Source: Chaunax sp. Z400 (lineage: Eukaryota > Chordata > Actinopteri > Lophiiformes > Chaunacidae). From it: DNA of 64,000 nucleotides. This document shows, one piece after another, positions 24,101 through 37,100 of the stretch. Numbering within the stretch: the first letter of the stretch is position 1; the number at the start of each line of letters is the position of its first letter. The translations under genes were made by a program, and so were the position numbers. Where the stretch lies: NCBI GenBank assembly GCA_037577475.1, contig CM075197.1, forward strand, positions 12,847,018 through 12,911,017, written 5' to 3'. Under the pieces are notes generated by a model, which ran no database searches, was not told the DNA's origin, and saw only the letters and a program-made list of their open reading frames with translations.

Positions 24101-27100
24101 CCACGACGTCATTTGTTCTGGCCCTATGAATATGCTACTTATTTCTTTTTCTTTTTTAAATGAATGTAGTGTAAAAAAGTGAATGTTTGTATGATCCTGT
24201 ACAACTTCATGTGAACTCATAGCTTGCGGTCGTTAGGTTTAGTGACTCCAGATATCAGAACGATAACCTGTGTGGGTTGAACTTTCTTTACAGTAAGGGC
24301 CTACGGCAAACATTAGTTATGTTAATTATGGAATTTCTGCATTTCAAGGTCTGTTCAATTCAAATTTCAATTCAAATTGACTTCAATTCAAATTCATCTG
24401 ATTTCTTAATTTCTCAAAATATTTTTGACTTCAAACTTTCTTGTGGGAAAATCTTAAGTGTTTTCAAGCCAAGTCTTACAGTGAGCATCTGATGAGGTTG
24501 ACATATGTGTTAGACTGAAGTAACCTTATATTATCAGGGTAAGATTGTAATAATTATCCTCTAGCATATCTACACTATAAAATAACTTAATAAGTCAAGC
24601 TTTTCTCTTTGTGGAAATATTTGGTATATTAAGAACTTGTAAATATCTACCGTCCAACCCCAGACAAGGAAGCAGTAACCGCACCTATTCTAGAAGTCTG
24701 CTCTCTGACTTGTCAGTCTCCCAGTGATCATACCTGTTCTTACTATTTTTAAACGTCTTGATCACAAGATCTTATAATGTCGAGAAATAGGAGCGTATCT
24801 GAGAACTTCCTCATCTTAATGCCCAACCGGTCTTTAACAAGAAACAGCAATGACTTTGTGCTCCCAGTTTTTTTTTCTTGAGACATGACACATACAAAAA
24901 AAATGTCTTCACGAGTCAGCTGACCCAAATTTGAAACTATTTCTTCAAGGGGAGGACAATTCTTGTTTTGTCTTGTACTAACCATTTCACCCCTTTCTAA
25001 ACCTTACCTGATCCTGAAGATGGTCAGCCAGTAATTGAGAACATTGAACAGAGCTCCTAGTAATCCACCTAAACAGGAGAGTGATGAAGTAAGTATACTG
25101 TTGTGCACCAGTTAGGTGGCATTTTACATGCATGTTTTACCTGACTCATATATGTAGTGATGACTTAAAGAATTGTACATAAGGTACTAAGTGTAGTTCT
25201 TGCCAAAATAAAATCACCACACTGACATGTATAACTCCAGTGAATAATTTCCAGTGAGAAACATGCTCTCTTCACTTAGATACGATGTTTACAGAGGAGC
25301 ACAGAGGACTGAGAGCTCCGTCATATCACATGACCTGAAGCTCAATATCAGCCAAATTAACTAGTGCTAATTTTGTCAGATATCTTTCTATTTAGTCTTA
25401 GTGTCAAATGACACTAAGACACGAAGTTTTTATCATATGTAGTCAATATTATCCTGTTTATTTAAGTTTAAGTTTTGGCGACTAATAGTCTAGGCATGTT
25501 ATTTTAGTCAAAGGAAGTCATAAGTACATAGCTATTACTGTAGTCAACGAAAAGTGTTTTAGTCTTTTCCAAGACATCAAGTTATTATTGACATTCCAGT
25601 CAATCGAGTCGTTACAAAACAAAAAAAATATTTCTGTCGTTTTACACTTATTTTACATGGAAAAACAGGTTGACTGATTTCAGCTTTGCAGAAAGTATCT
25701 AGTTTGATGATGTCAGTTTAAAGAATGCATACAGATATGGAACATTTTCATATTTACTGTGAACCACGCCCAATTCCAAGCCAGCGAGCCGGGCCTCTTA
25801 CCCATTTATACTGCTGACATTTTGGCCCCGAGACTTCTAATCATTAAGTGTGAGACTCTTGAGCTCAAGCTATCCTCAGAGAAACTAAGACTAGATGTTT
25901 CCATCCGTCTTTTTCCTTTTTGTTTTTTAAGCCTTAAAACTCCATCAGACACTCCTCCCGGCTACTGTGAGGACATAGTGTCAGAAAATATGACAAAAAG
26001 TTATTTTGACACAGATAACCTACTCCAGCTTTAACTACCCACTTCTAATCAGTTCATCCTTGAGAACAAGAGGATGTTAGTGCAAAAAAGAAACTCCCTC
26101 CAGGCATTCCTGAGATATATTCACAAGACTGGGATGAACAGACGGACGGTTAGATGGACAACCTGAGAACATTATGTCTCCAGGCAAGGTTATCACCAGC
26201 CTGAAGACTTAAATACTGAAATAATACATACACACACACTTAGGCCATCTTATTTCAAATTAGATAAACTGGCTGTGGATGAAAAGTAAATTTCTCCATA
26301 ACTATAAAAAAACTCTTATTGAAATTATGTGAAAATACCATATTTTGTATGGCCTTGATGCAGTTACACTATATTTTTACCTATAGCTCCCATAGCGATG
26401 AACAAGGGAATCTCATAGAGGTTGTAGGCCACACTCTGAAAACAGACAAAATTATATCATGTCATCTTTTACACTGATGAACAAACAAAATGAAGTTGGA
26501 AAAATACACAATATATAACACAAGTTTCTCACATCACTCTCAAAGCGTCCAAAGTTGATGAGACCTGGACTGGAAAGGTCTCCTGTTTTGTTGTGATAGA
26601 TACTGAGGAAGAAGTTCAGGGTGAAGGTAGAGATCATGGAGGCAAAGAACTGCAGACAGACAAAGAAACGAGGAGGATGATGAGAAAAAAAAAACAGAAA
26701 CGTTTGCCATACTGATAAATCAAGCTTTACAAGAATACACAAGCATTAATAATGAGTTTATGATGGGGTATACATAGAACAATGTAACTCACTATCCTCC
26801 ACGTTAGCATCTGGTTCCAGAAAGAAGCTCCCTCCTCTAGAGAGAACAGAACTCCGCCTGTGGGCCAAGGAGAAAAAAATCAAGTCATTTTAACAAAATC
26901 ATCCCTTTCATCTATTTAGCTAGTATCATCACATGACATCCTCCATCAAGTGTGTAGATTGATTAACATGTAGGATGACAGCATGGACGCTTCAAGTACC
27001 TTAAAATACCAGCACCATTTGTCCATGATGGTTAACGCATAACAGGAACAGATGGTTTATTAATCATTTCCTCCACTGGTGAACATTTCTGTCTCTGCAC

Positions 27101-30100
27101 AATGCAGCCTTTTCCCTACAGCTTCTTCGGGTCAGGTAAGTCGAGTGATGAGTGTTTCTGCACTGTTCAGCAAATTAAACTGACAAAGTTTTAAGAACTT
27201 TGTAAATCAAATTTAATATGAGTAGATGAATCGATGGGAGGAAAACCAGTAGGGGTGATGGTGCCTAGAATTATTTATATCACTTATTTAGTGCTTCCCA
27301 GAAGCATATAATAATCATTTGTAATGACATACTGAATAAAAATCAATGCAACCTGAACCCAAATATGAGCCTCCAAGTTGCTGCTGATTGAAACTCCAAA
27401 CTTTTAGCTTGAAGCTGTCTGCCCCGGTGCCTGACTGCCCAGAATTGGATGCAGAAATATTTTATACGAGAGAATAATCTCAACTTTTGTAAATTAAAGA
27501 TTTATTATTATAAATAATTTCAAAAGTCTGTTTTTGTCAGACTTTTGAAGATCTGCAGATACACTGGGTGATGGTGACACAGGACAGTTCAATACAGTGG
27601 TGCACTGGTGTTTAATTGTGGCTGCAATTATTTTTTTAAATTATTTTTCTTCCTCATATTTCTGCTTTGAATTTTCACAATTCTCACGATTTTGCACAAT
27701 TGTCATTATCAAACATGTCAATAAAGCTCCACGTTGAGAGTATATTGTTGTTCTTAGTCATGTTAGAGGGAGTTTCCTCACAAGTTTGTTTGTCTTTTGG
27801 GCATGCAGACATACTGTACTTTTTGACAGTAATCTTTAAAGAAGCTAATCTGGCAACATAGCTGGCAGAATAACAAAACATCACGTGTTTATCCTGTGCT
27901 CTTTTAAGATTGCTGTCTTTTTACCGACTGGTGCTCCAAAAGCAGCTGAAACCCCGGCAGCAGCTCCAGCAGACACAAAGTCCCGTTTTTCTGTGTCTCT
28001 CCGGAAGTATTCAAAGATCTACAGAGACACACACACAACTTACAAATTATGAATCATTCTTACTCACAAAAATACATTTTTACCATACACATTTTTAAAA
28101 CATACCGATTGCACACAGCCAAGCTGGATAAGTAGTATTAAGGAAACCTAAGATTCTCAAACTGCCCATTTGATCCTCTGGTATTTCTCTTTTAGCTGTT
28201 ACACAAAGGAGAACAGAAACAGTGATTCTAGTTTCAGCCTTTTGCAGGATCTGAGCAGAGGTTGATATCTTTATGTTTTTAAAACAAACTAAAAGCCCAT
28301 CTATTCAGGATGGTGTGACAACCCTCTTGTCTTCCTGTTTGGGCTGTCCTCGTTAGGAGGGAAACAGGAAGTGCATTGATTTCACCTGTGCCTGCTGCGC
28401 CTCAGCTATATAAGTTGGTGGTTTCAGCAGGTTTTTCTCTCTCTCTGGGCACATCGACAACGGATTCGTTTGGGTTAGATTTCCTTTGTGTTCATATGCT
28501 TTGTTTATTCCCCTTCACTATACACTCATGCAAGCACGCTATACACTACTGATATTACTGATTTCCATACATTTATATTGTCTTTGGTAAATCATCTTCT
28601 GTTAAATAAACTATCAGTTAAAAGTCATGTGTTGTCCTCTCCTCTTTGTCCTTCCCTTGACCCGGGCTGTGACAAAGTTGGGGGCTCGTCCGGAAGACAA
28701 GAGGGTTGTCACAATGGCCATTATGTAATGTTTCATACTTTCATGGTTTTAGTATTTATACTTATTAAATATATTGTCGTCATTTATTTTATTCTATTTT
28801 ATCTTATTATTTTAAAGTTGTACTATAATCATTTTTGTCATGTGTAGTATTTCATTTTTGTTGTTGTATTGTCACTAAATATTCATCTTTAACCCTCCAT
28901 CTTATATTGGAAATAATAAAAAATAATAATAACTTAAATTTATATAGCGCCTTTCAAGAGACCCACGGACGCTTTACATAGTTGGGCACAAAAGAAAAAA
29001 AATAACAATAATAAAGTAATATAATAATAGAAAAATGGTGTCTTATTTCAACAACAAGACATAATCATCATCATCAGTGTCCCCCCCACCATGTGATGCT
29101 TGTTTCTAATGTGCTTTGAAGAAAGAGACAAGAAGAATGAACACTTAGGAATGAAGTGAAACGATTATGATAAATATGTCAAATTAAAGTGTAATAATAC
29201 ATTAGTTCAGCATGGAAACATTGACTGTTAACATTAAGCTTCAACATTCAATAAGCTGAGCTACTGCAGTACTACTGCGTTCTACACTACAGCTGTACTA
29301 CTGCGTTCTACACCACAGCTGTACTACTGCGTTCTACACTACAGCTGTACTACTGCGTTCTACACTACAGCTGTACTACTGCGTTCTACACTACAGCAGT
29401 ACTACTGCGTTCTACACTACAGCTGTACTACTGCGTTCTACACTACAGCTGTACTACTGCGTTCTACACTACAGCTGTACTACTGCGTTCTACACTACAG
29501 CTGTACTACTGCGTTCTACACTACAGCTGTACTACTGCGTTCTACACCACAGCAGCACTACTGCGTTCTACACTACAGCTGTACTACTGCGTTCTATACT
29601 ACAGCAGCACTACTGCGTTCTACACTACAGCTGTACTACTGCGTTCTACACCACAGCAGCACTACTGCGTTCTACACTACAGCTGTACTACTGCGTTCTA
29701 CACTACAGCTGTACTACTGCGTTCTACACTACAGCAGCACTACTGCGTTCTACACCACAGCAGCACTACTGCGTTCTACACCACAGCAGTACTACTGCGT
29801 TCTACACTACAGCAGTACTACTGCGTTCTACACCACAGCAGTACTACTGCGTTCTACACTACAGCTGTACTACTGCGTTCTACACTACAGCTGTACTACT
29901 GCGTTCTACACTACAGTACCACTACTGCGTTCTACACTACAGCTGTACTACTGCGTTCTACACTACAGCTGTACTACAGCGTTCTACACTACAGCTGTAC
30001 TACTGCGTTCTACACTACAGCTGTACTACTGCGTTCTACACTACAGCTGTACTACTGCGTTCTACACTACAGCTGTACTACTGCGTTCTACACTACAGCT

Positions 30101-31068
30101 GTACTACAGCGTTCTACACTACAGCAGCACTACTGCGTTCTACACTACAGCTGTACTACTGCGTTCTACACTACAGCTGTACTACTGCGTTCTACACTAC
30201 AGTACCACTACTGCGTTCTACACTACAGCTGTACTACTGCGTTCTACACTACAGTACCACTACTGCGTTCTACACTACAGCTGTACTACTGCGTTCTACA
30301 CTACAGCTGTACTACAGCGTTCTACACTACAGCTGTACTACTGCGTTCTACACTACAGCTGTACTACTGCGTTCTACACTACAGCTGTACTACTGCGTTC
30401 TACACTACAGCTGTACTACAGCGTTCTACACTACAGCAGCACTACTGCGTTCTACACTACAGCTGTACTACTGCGTTCTACACTACAGCTGTACTACTGC
30501 GTTCTACACTACAGTACCACTACTGCGTTCTACACTACAGCTGTACTACTGCGTTCTACACTACAGTACCACTACTGCGTTCTACACTACAGCAGTACTA
30601 CTGCGTTCTACACTACAGCAGCACTACTGCGTTCTACACTACAGCTGTACTACTGCGTTCTACACTACAGCTGTACTACTGCGTTCTACACTACAGCAGT
30701 ACTACTGCGTTCTACACTACAGCTGTACTACTGCGTTCTACACTACAGCTGTACTACTGCGTTCTACACTACAGCTGTACTACTGCGTTCTACACTACAG
30801 CTGTACTACTGCATTCTACACTAGAGCAGTACTACTGCAGTTGGAGATAATCATAAACAGTTTTTGGGAAAATTTGTTCACTTGACCAAGACTACAGTAT
30901 ATACAGTGTGTACATGTATATACACTATGTATATACTGTACTTTGAATTGCATTTGATTTTCTGAAAGGTGCCAGTCAATATAAATAAAGTGAGATTGAT
31001 ATTTGATTTGAAGTTTTCAATACAATATATTTCTTTCTGTTGGGTAGTTTCTTTCTCACACACACACA

Positions 31069-31116
<48 letters not shown>

Positions 31117-34100
31117 CACTGACCTTCAAGTCTCTCTTTAAGGAGGTGCTCCTGCCCTGGGAGACTCCTGCAGCTACAACGGCACCAGAGTGAATCATGG
31201 GCCCTTCCTAAAGGGATTATGGGTAAACAGGAACACAGCTATGACTTGTCAGTTATACACAAAGACAATCTGAATTGAAATTGTCCACTTGATTATAAAA
31301 CCCCACAACTATGACGCCACTAAACCTCAGTATGTGGTCTGTATATGAGGTTTACCTTTCCAACAGCTAGACCGCCAACTACTGAGCAGATAACACCGCA
31401 CACTTTCACCACCAGTGTCTGTGGAGGACAGACACACAACATGTTAATAAACATTGAAAAACAGCACAATGCATCCATCCATGTGTGTTATGTGCCTGTA
31501 CCTTAAGTCGTACAACCCTGGGGACCTTGACACCATTCAGGTAGCATTTTATCTGAGGAATACCACTTCCTGCTGCGATGGGCTGCATGAGACAAAGGAA
31601 AGAGGGGCAGGAGTTTTTAATGAAGGTGGAAAATTTAGGCCTACAAGGTTTCAGATTAAATGAATAATGTCTGCAGCTGTGAATAGAGAAATGTGAATTT
31701 GAAATACAAAAAAATTCAGAATGTCACTAGAAACATTCACTTACTGCTGACATGGCATTACCAGAAATCATAGAGGAAATTGTGGGAAAATTCACAACTG
31801 AAGCAATATTGTTAGTCTGGGTGAAAGAGTAAACTTAATGTTATGGGGAAAAAAACCTCAGCTTCCCGTACTGAGCACGAAATAAACTGTGGCTAAGAAT
31901 AGAGAAGCAGATTAGTCTTCACAAATTTTCAGTCTTCACAGTGTTGGAGTCAGCACACTGCCTACATACACTATTGCTTGATTACTTTTTACTTTCACTT
32001 GTTTATTTCTCCTCCAGTCTTACCTCAAAAAATGCGACTATGATGGCCCCCACCATGACAAAGGCAGAGTTGAGAATGGCCCAGAGTATGAGAGAGATTG
32101 ACAGGCCGCCCACCTCTGTAAACTTCTCAATGTCTTTGAGGGGTCAGAGGTCAAGGAAAGACCTGCAGGTCCTTATAACACAAGGCTGAAGTTAGCCAAA
32201 CAAAGCCACACTATCTAACAGACACTTATGATTGTTCAGTAGCTCATATGAACAATAACTTTAAAGAGACAGGCTGAAGACAGTAACAACATTTAGATGA
32301 AAGTTATGACTGGAAGGATGAATATAAGAATAACAGCAGCTACTCTTTCCTGATAATAGCCAGGCAGGTGAAAAAATTAATAATTAATAATCTTAAAATA
32401 GTTACATCAATCATATTTAAAGTATAGTGAGCAACTTTAAAAACGCATATTTTTAAGAACCCAATATTTTCCTTTCACTTCCCCTAATCTATTGAAACAA
32501 ACAAACGTGATACATAGAAATGACTTTTTTTAAGTACTCAAAACCAAAACATGTTAAATCATGAATAACCACCACTTAGTCATAACATAGAAATAACAGT
32601 CATTGGTGCATTTCAGAGTAAACGATGGTATTGAGATTTCTTTGTGCATGATTGTACAAACCTGGCCAAGGCAATAAAAACCCAGGCAAAATTAATACCC
32701 TACTGAAACAACTGATGATGCCACAGCTTCTGCAAAGCTTAAGTAACCAGGCAGGTGGGATACTGATGGTCTGAACTCGGCAGACACGTGTAGCACAGAT
32801 GTTACAGATGTTATGGCCCATTTGCACAGTGGACGGAGATCACATCTTGTGACAAGTCCAGATTTAGTCCAGATTCTGATGGTTGTAGGCGTGTGTATTG
32901 CCATCGTGGGGAACGCTATCCTGCTGCATACATCCAGGAAGTGGACCGTTTTGGTGGTGTTGTCATGATGTGGGGAGCCATTGCTAATGGATGGCGGTCA
33001 GACCCGGTCCAGATCCACGGTACACTGACAGCTATCCGTTACCGAGATACGGTCCTAGGACCACATGTCATTCCCAGGATATAGCAATCAGGCATCACCT
33101 TCATGCATGACAATGCCAGACTACATGTGGCTCATGTCTGTCAGGAGTACCTGGACCAGAACAATGTCGCTGTCCTTCCTCGGTCAGCAGTGATAAATGC
33201 TGGAGGTGATCACATGCGGTACTGACTGTTGTTATTCTCTGTCTCACCATCCACCCTTTTTGACTAGTAAACACTAAGGCAACCACCACTAATTTGTACA
33301 AAACTGATTTTTCTGTACCGTTTAAGTGTGAATAACCATAATGTGGTTATGTGTGTGTCAACCGTAATTTGCCTTTGATATTTAATATGAGCAGGATTGC
33401 ATGAAAGCCTACAAAATTATGCGTTTGTACTGTTGCTCAGTATATATGCATCATGCAAAATATGGAGAACTTGTTTTGGTATCACCCAGTCAATACAGCA
33501 CCAAACCCCTTCAACAACTGCCTGCTCACTTTTAAATGGCCTACATAAGGAAAGCAGTGCAATATAAAAAACAATAATACACCCTTCCAGTTACTGCACT
33601 GTCTCACTGTAACTCTGTACACAGCCTGCTGCTGCAAACACATTGGTCTGAGCGGGTGCATCTTGTAGAAATGTTAAGGATACTCTCTTTGACCACTTGG
33701 TATTTGATTCCCGCCAGTTCCTCCACCACGATGTCTATGAAACAGGCAATTAGGCCGGTCAGAAAGCCAATCAGACCACAGACCACCCAGCGACTGATCT
33801 CCAGACAGCGGAAGCCCTAGAAATACAAAATGAGGAGACAAGTGAAAAGATGAAACAAACAAACAGAGGAGATGAGAAAATGAGAGCAGATGAAAACAAG
33901 AACAACAGATGAATTTATCAATATTAAATATTACGGCATTATAATATATATTCAAGTGATTTCCACTTTACTTACCATGTGACTCATCCTCCTCTCCTCT
34001 TCCAGAAACAGCTGGTTCTCAATGTTATCATAGTCCAGACTCTGGAACAACACACACATAACAATCTATAGAATCAATACAATGAATCAGTAGAATAAAG

Positions 34101-37100
34101 GTGAACACAAATATTTACGTCTATTCCTCCATGAGTCATGATTAACAGATCCTGAGAATGTGGCACATCTGATTTTGATTGTATATAATTTTTTGACCAA
34201 TTTCAGCAACTTCATGGGTAACAAGAAATATGTGAATACAAAGCTGATTTTATCAACTGTTGCCAGTTTCCTGCCTGCTTAAAAGGATCATTGTCCTCTT
34301 TGCACCACTATGTTGTTTGGGCTTCGTGACTTCATTTTCTATCCCAGTGGCACTGACTCATTTGACTGCTTTCATTTCTCTTTGAGCAACACTGGGCTTT
34401 TATTGATTTTGATTTTCTTTCTTTATTTCGAACATGTAAAAAAAAAAAACACACACAAAAAAAAAACAGATAAACAAAAGTAAAAAAAGACAATAAATTG
34501 CATCCGCCAACACTTATACCTCACAAGTTACATGCACAAAAAACTATTAAAAATTAAACTCCTACAAGGAGTCATCTAATTTCTGGCACACGCATAGAGG
34601 CTTCACTGAAAAACTATGTTGTGAAATCTAATAATCAGTATACTGTTTAGTGAGTAGACCAATTCACCTCAAATTTCAGTGACAGCAGCTTCTCGTTATG
34701 AGGGATCTCTTTAGGCCTCCCTCTGAGAGAGTCCTGCAGGGAAAAACACAGAAAAAAACAGGCGTCATCACACTGACACTGACCTATGACCTGTTGAATC
34801 ATGTGAGGGACTACACAGTTCTGGGAGCTGAGCTACTGACATCAGGGGAATCACACATTTTGGATTCATCAAATGAAGAAGTTTTGTTTGTTTTTTAATG
34901 CCTTCAGAAGAAAAAGAGTAAAAGAGAGGATAGGTTTGACACTTTAGACACCAGTGCATCACTAATGAGATGAATGGAAGAGATGGTGAATGTGGAAAAA
35001 AAGTATTTCCTCCAGAACGCTTAGTATAAAACAGCCAGAGCCTATAGGTGTGTTATTCAATGTTAATGAAAACTATTTCATGGTGGTGCAAAATCAAAGT
35101 GCATTCTGACACACACACAGACACACAAGTGAGCTACATGCAATTCTATGAACTCTGTTTCACATTTACATGCGATGTTAAGACGACTTCTGTGATATAG
35201 CCGTGGCCCATCTACACAGCCAGCAGCTGCATCAGATGGGTGACATTCACAGAAACATAACACAAACATAACAAAACACGGTGGCAATTGACTGTTGTTC
35301 ACAGAATATCATCAGGCTTCCAACAGATGCTGAAAACTGAGCTAAAATCTAATGGTTTTGGTTACGGAGGGAAACCATCGTAATGTCTTCAGTCATCCTG
35401 TTCTGACTTTTATTATCTTCTTTAGTGAAGGAGGTTATGTTTTCTGTCTGTTTGTTGGTTTGTTTGTCTCTTAGCAGGATTACACAAAAACTATTCGACA
35501 GATTTTCGTGGAACTTTGATTAGACAGGTGTCAGGGAAAACCCGATTAAATAATGCAGCGAATCTAAAGGGCCGGATCCAGGATATTTTTTTCCCACTTT
35601 CTTTAAAATTGCAAGATAGGGCTTTTTTTTGCCATTTTGCCGTCTATTATGCACTTATTTTAATACACTTTATTTCTAATATACCTGGATTTCTTAATTT
35701 CACTCATATGCAAATTTTTTTCCATCAAGGAAAAAAGGTTTTCTTCCATATCTGTTCATTATGTTGCTTAGCTGATATTTCTGTAGTCAGCCTGTTGTGA
35801 TATGATTAAATTAGACTAATAATTGGAATTTGGATTAGGGTTTGATTTAAGAAGGGACTGATGGGCCTTGGAGGAGGTTGGTGCTCTACTTTGTACCTTT
35901 CCATTTTTTTTCTTGCGCATTTGACCTCAATGTAACTGTGGTAAGAGCTATAACTTAATTAAGCCTGACTCTGTATGATAATTAAAACATATTTATACCC
36001 ATTTGGCTTCATATTTACAGCAGGAACGTTTTAATAAGATCTTGGCTGAACTTCCTGTATATTTTTATTCTTAATCTTTGTCTATTTTTTCCTCCATCAG
36101 TGTGTAGGATCAATCAGTGTGGAAAATGCATGGCTGAACAGTAAAGGTCGAGCGCATAATCAAATACATGGCCTGCATCAATTCATTGTTTGCAATGCAT
36201 CACAGTGGAAACAGTCAGGCAGTTTCCAACCCTGTGCATTTTATGCACTGATGAGTCAACTGTCACTATCATTTGTTCTATCAGCCAATCACATCTGTGT
36301 CCAATTTCCCACATTTGGCTTGAGCCATATTTAGCAGGAAGTCAGGCCTTAAGGCTCCATGTGTGCACAAAGACAGCCTGAGCATGAATAAATCCCATTA
36401 ATACTGTAAACGCCCCCTGCATGCCGCTGCTAGTGTGTGTGTAACTTTAAGATATAACTTATTGCTTATCATAGATTTGGTGGTGGGTTGCTGGGGTTTT
36501 ACTGTTACAGTGGATGAACTAACAACACTTCAGGAGTCTAAAAGAAATGCCAGTAGAGGTCTTGATGGAGTGGTGATCAACAGGAGCAACAGACACAGAG
36601 ACAAAGAGCGATGACACTTCGAGCTCAGACTTTACCTCATCTGACGCCATCTCCTCCTCCAAATCCACCGTGCTGAGTCTGCCTATCTGAAATATACTGC
36701 CTCCTTCAGACAGCTATAGACATCACAGACAGCAACAGAAATATATGTATGTATATGGATGCGTGCAGCAATTTGCAGGATGAATTTTTTTTTTTTTTAC
36801 GTCATACAGATTTTTGCATCCAGCTAAGAGGAACGGGTTCCAAGACATATAAGAAACACCACATGTAGTGAACAACACTCTTCTTACCAATGAGTACATC
36901 ATAGCCCTCCTCAGGAAGAGATATTGTTTGATACTCATGTTTAATGCAAGATAAAGAAAATTTGCATGTTTAAAATATGCTAGACTGAAAGTAATCTTTA
37001 TAAATGATACATAAACACTTGAAGTGGAACTAAATTATACACTAAAGGGATTTAAAAACGCACCATTGTGTTATTAGCAAATCTGCTTGGGTGGTTTGTG

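Noticed and set aside
28488..28847. 119-codon open frame across the LTR element
   Set aside because: It crosses the LTR, the primer site and the flank, ends in Ile/Leu/Phe-rich AT translation, and has no retroviral protein motif.
29265..30838. Regular short repeats resembling a CRISPR array
   Set aside because: Units are contiguous 26-mers with no unique spacers, and the array lies in an intron of a vertebrate gene. It is a minisatellite.
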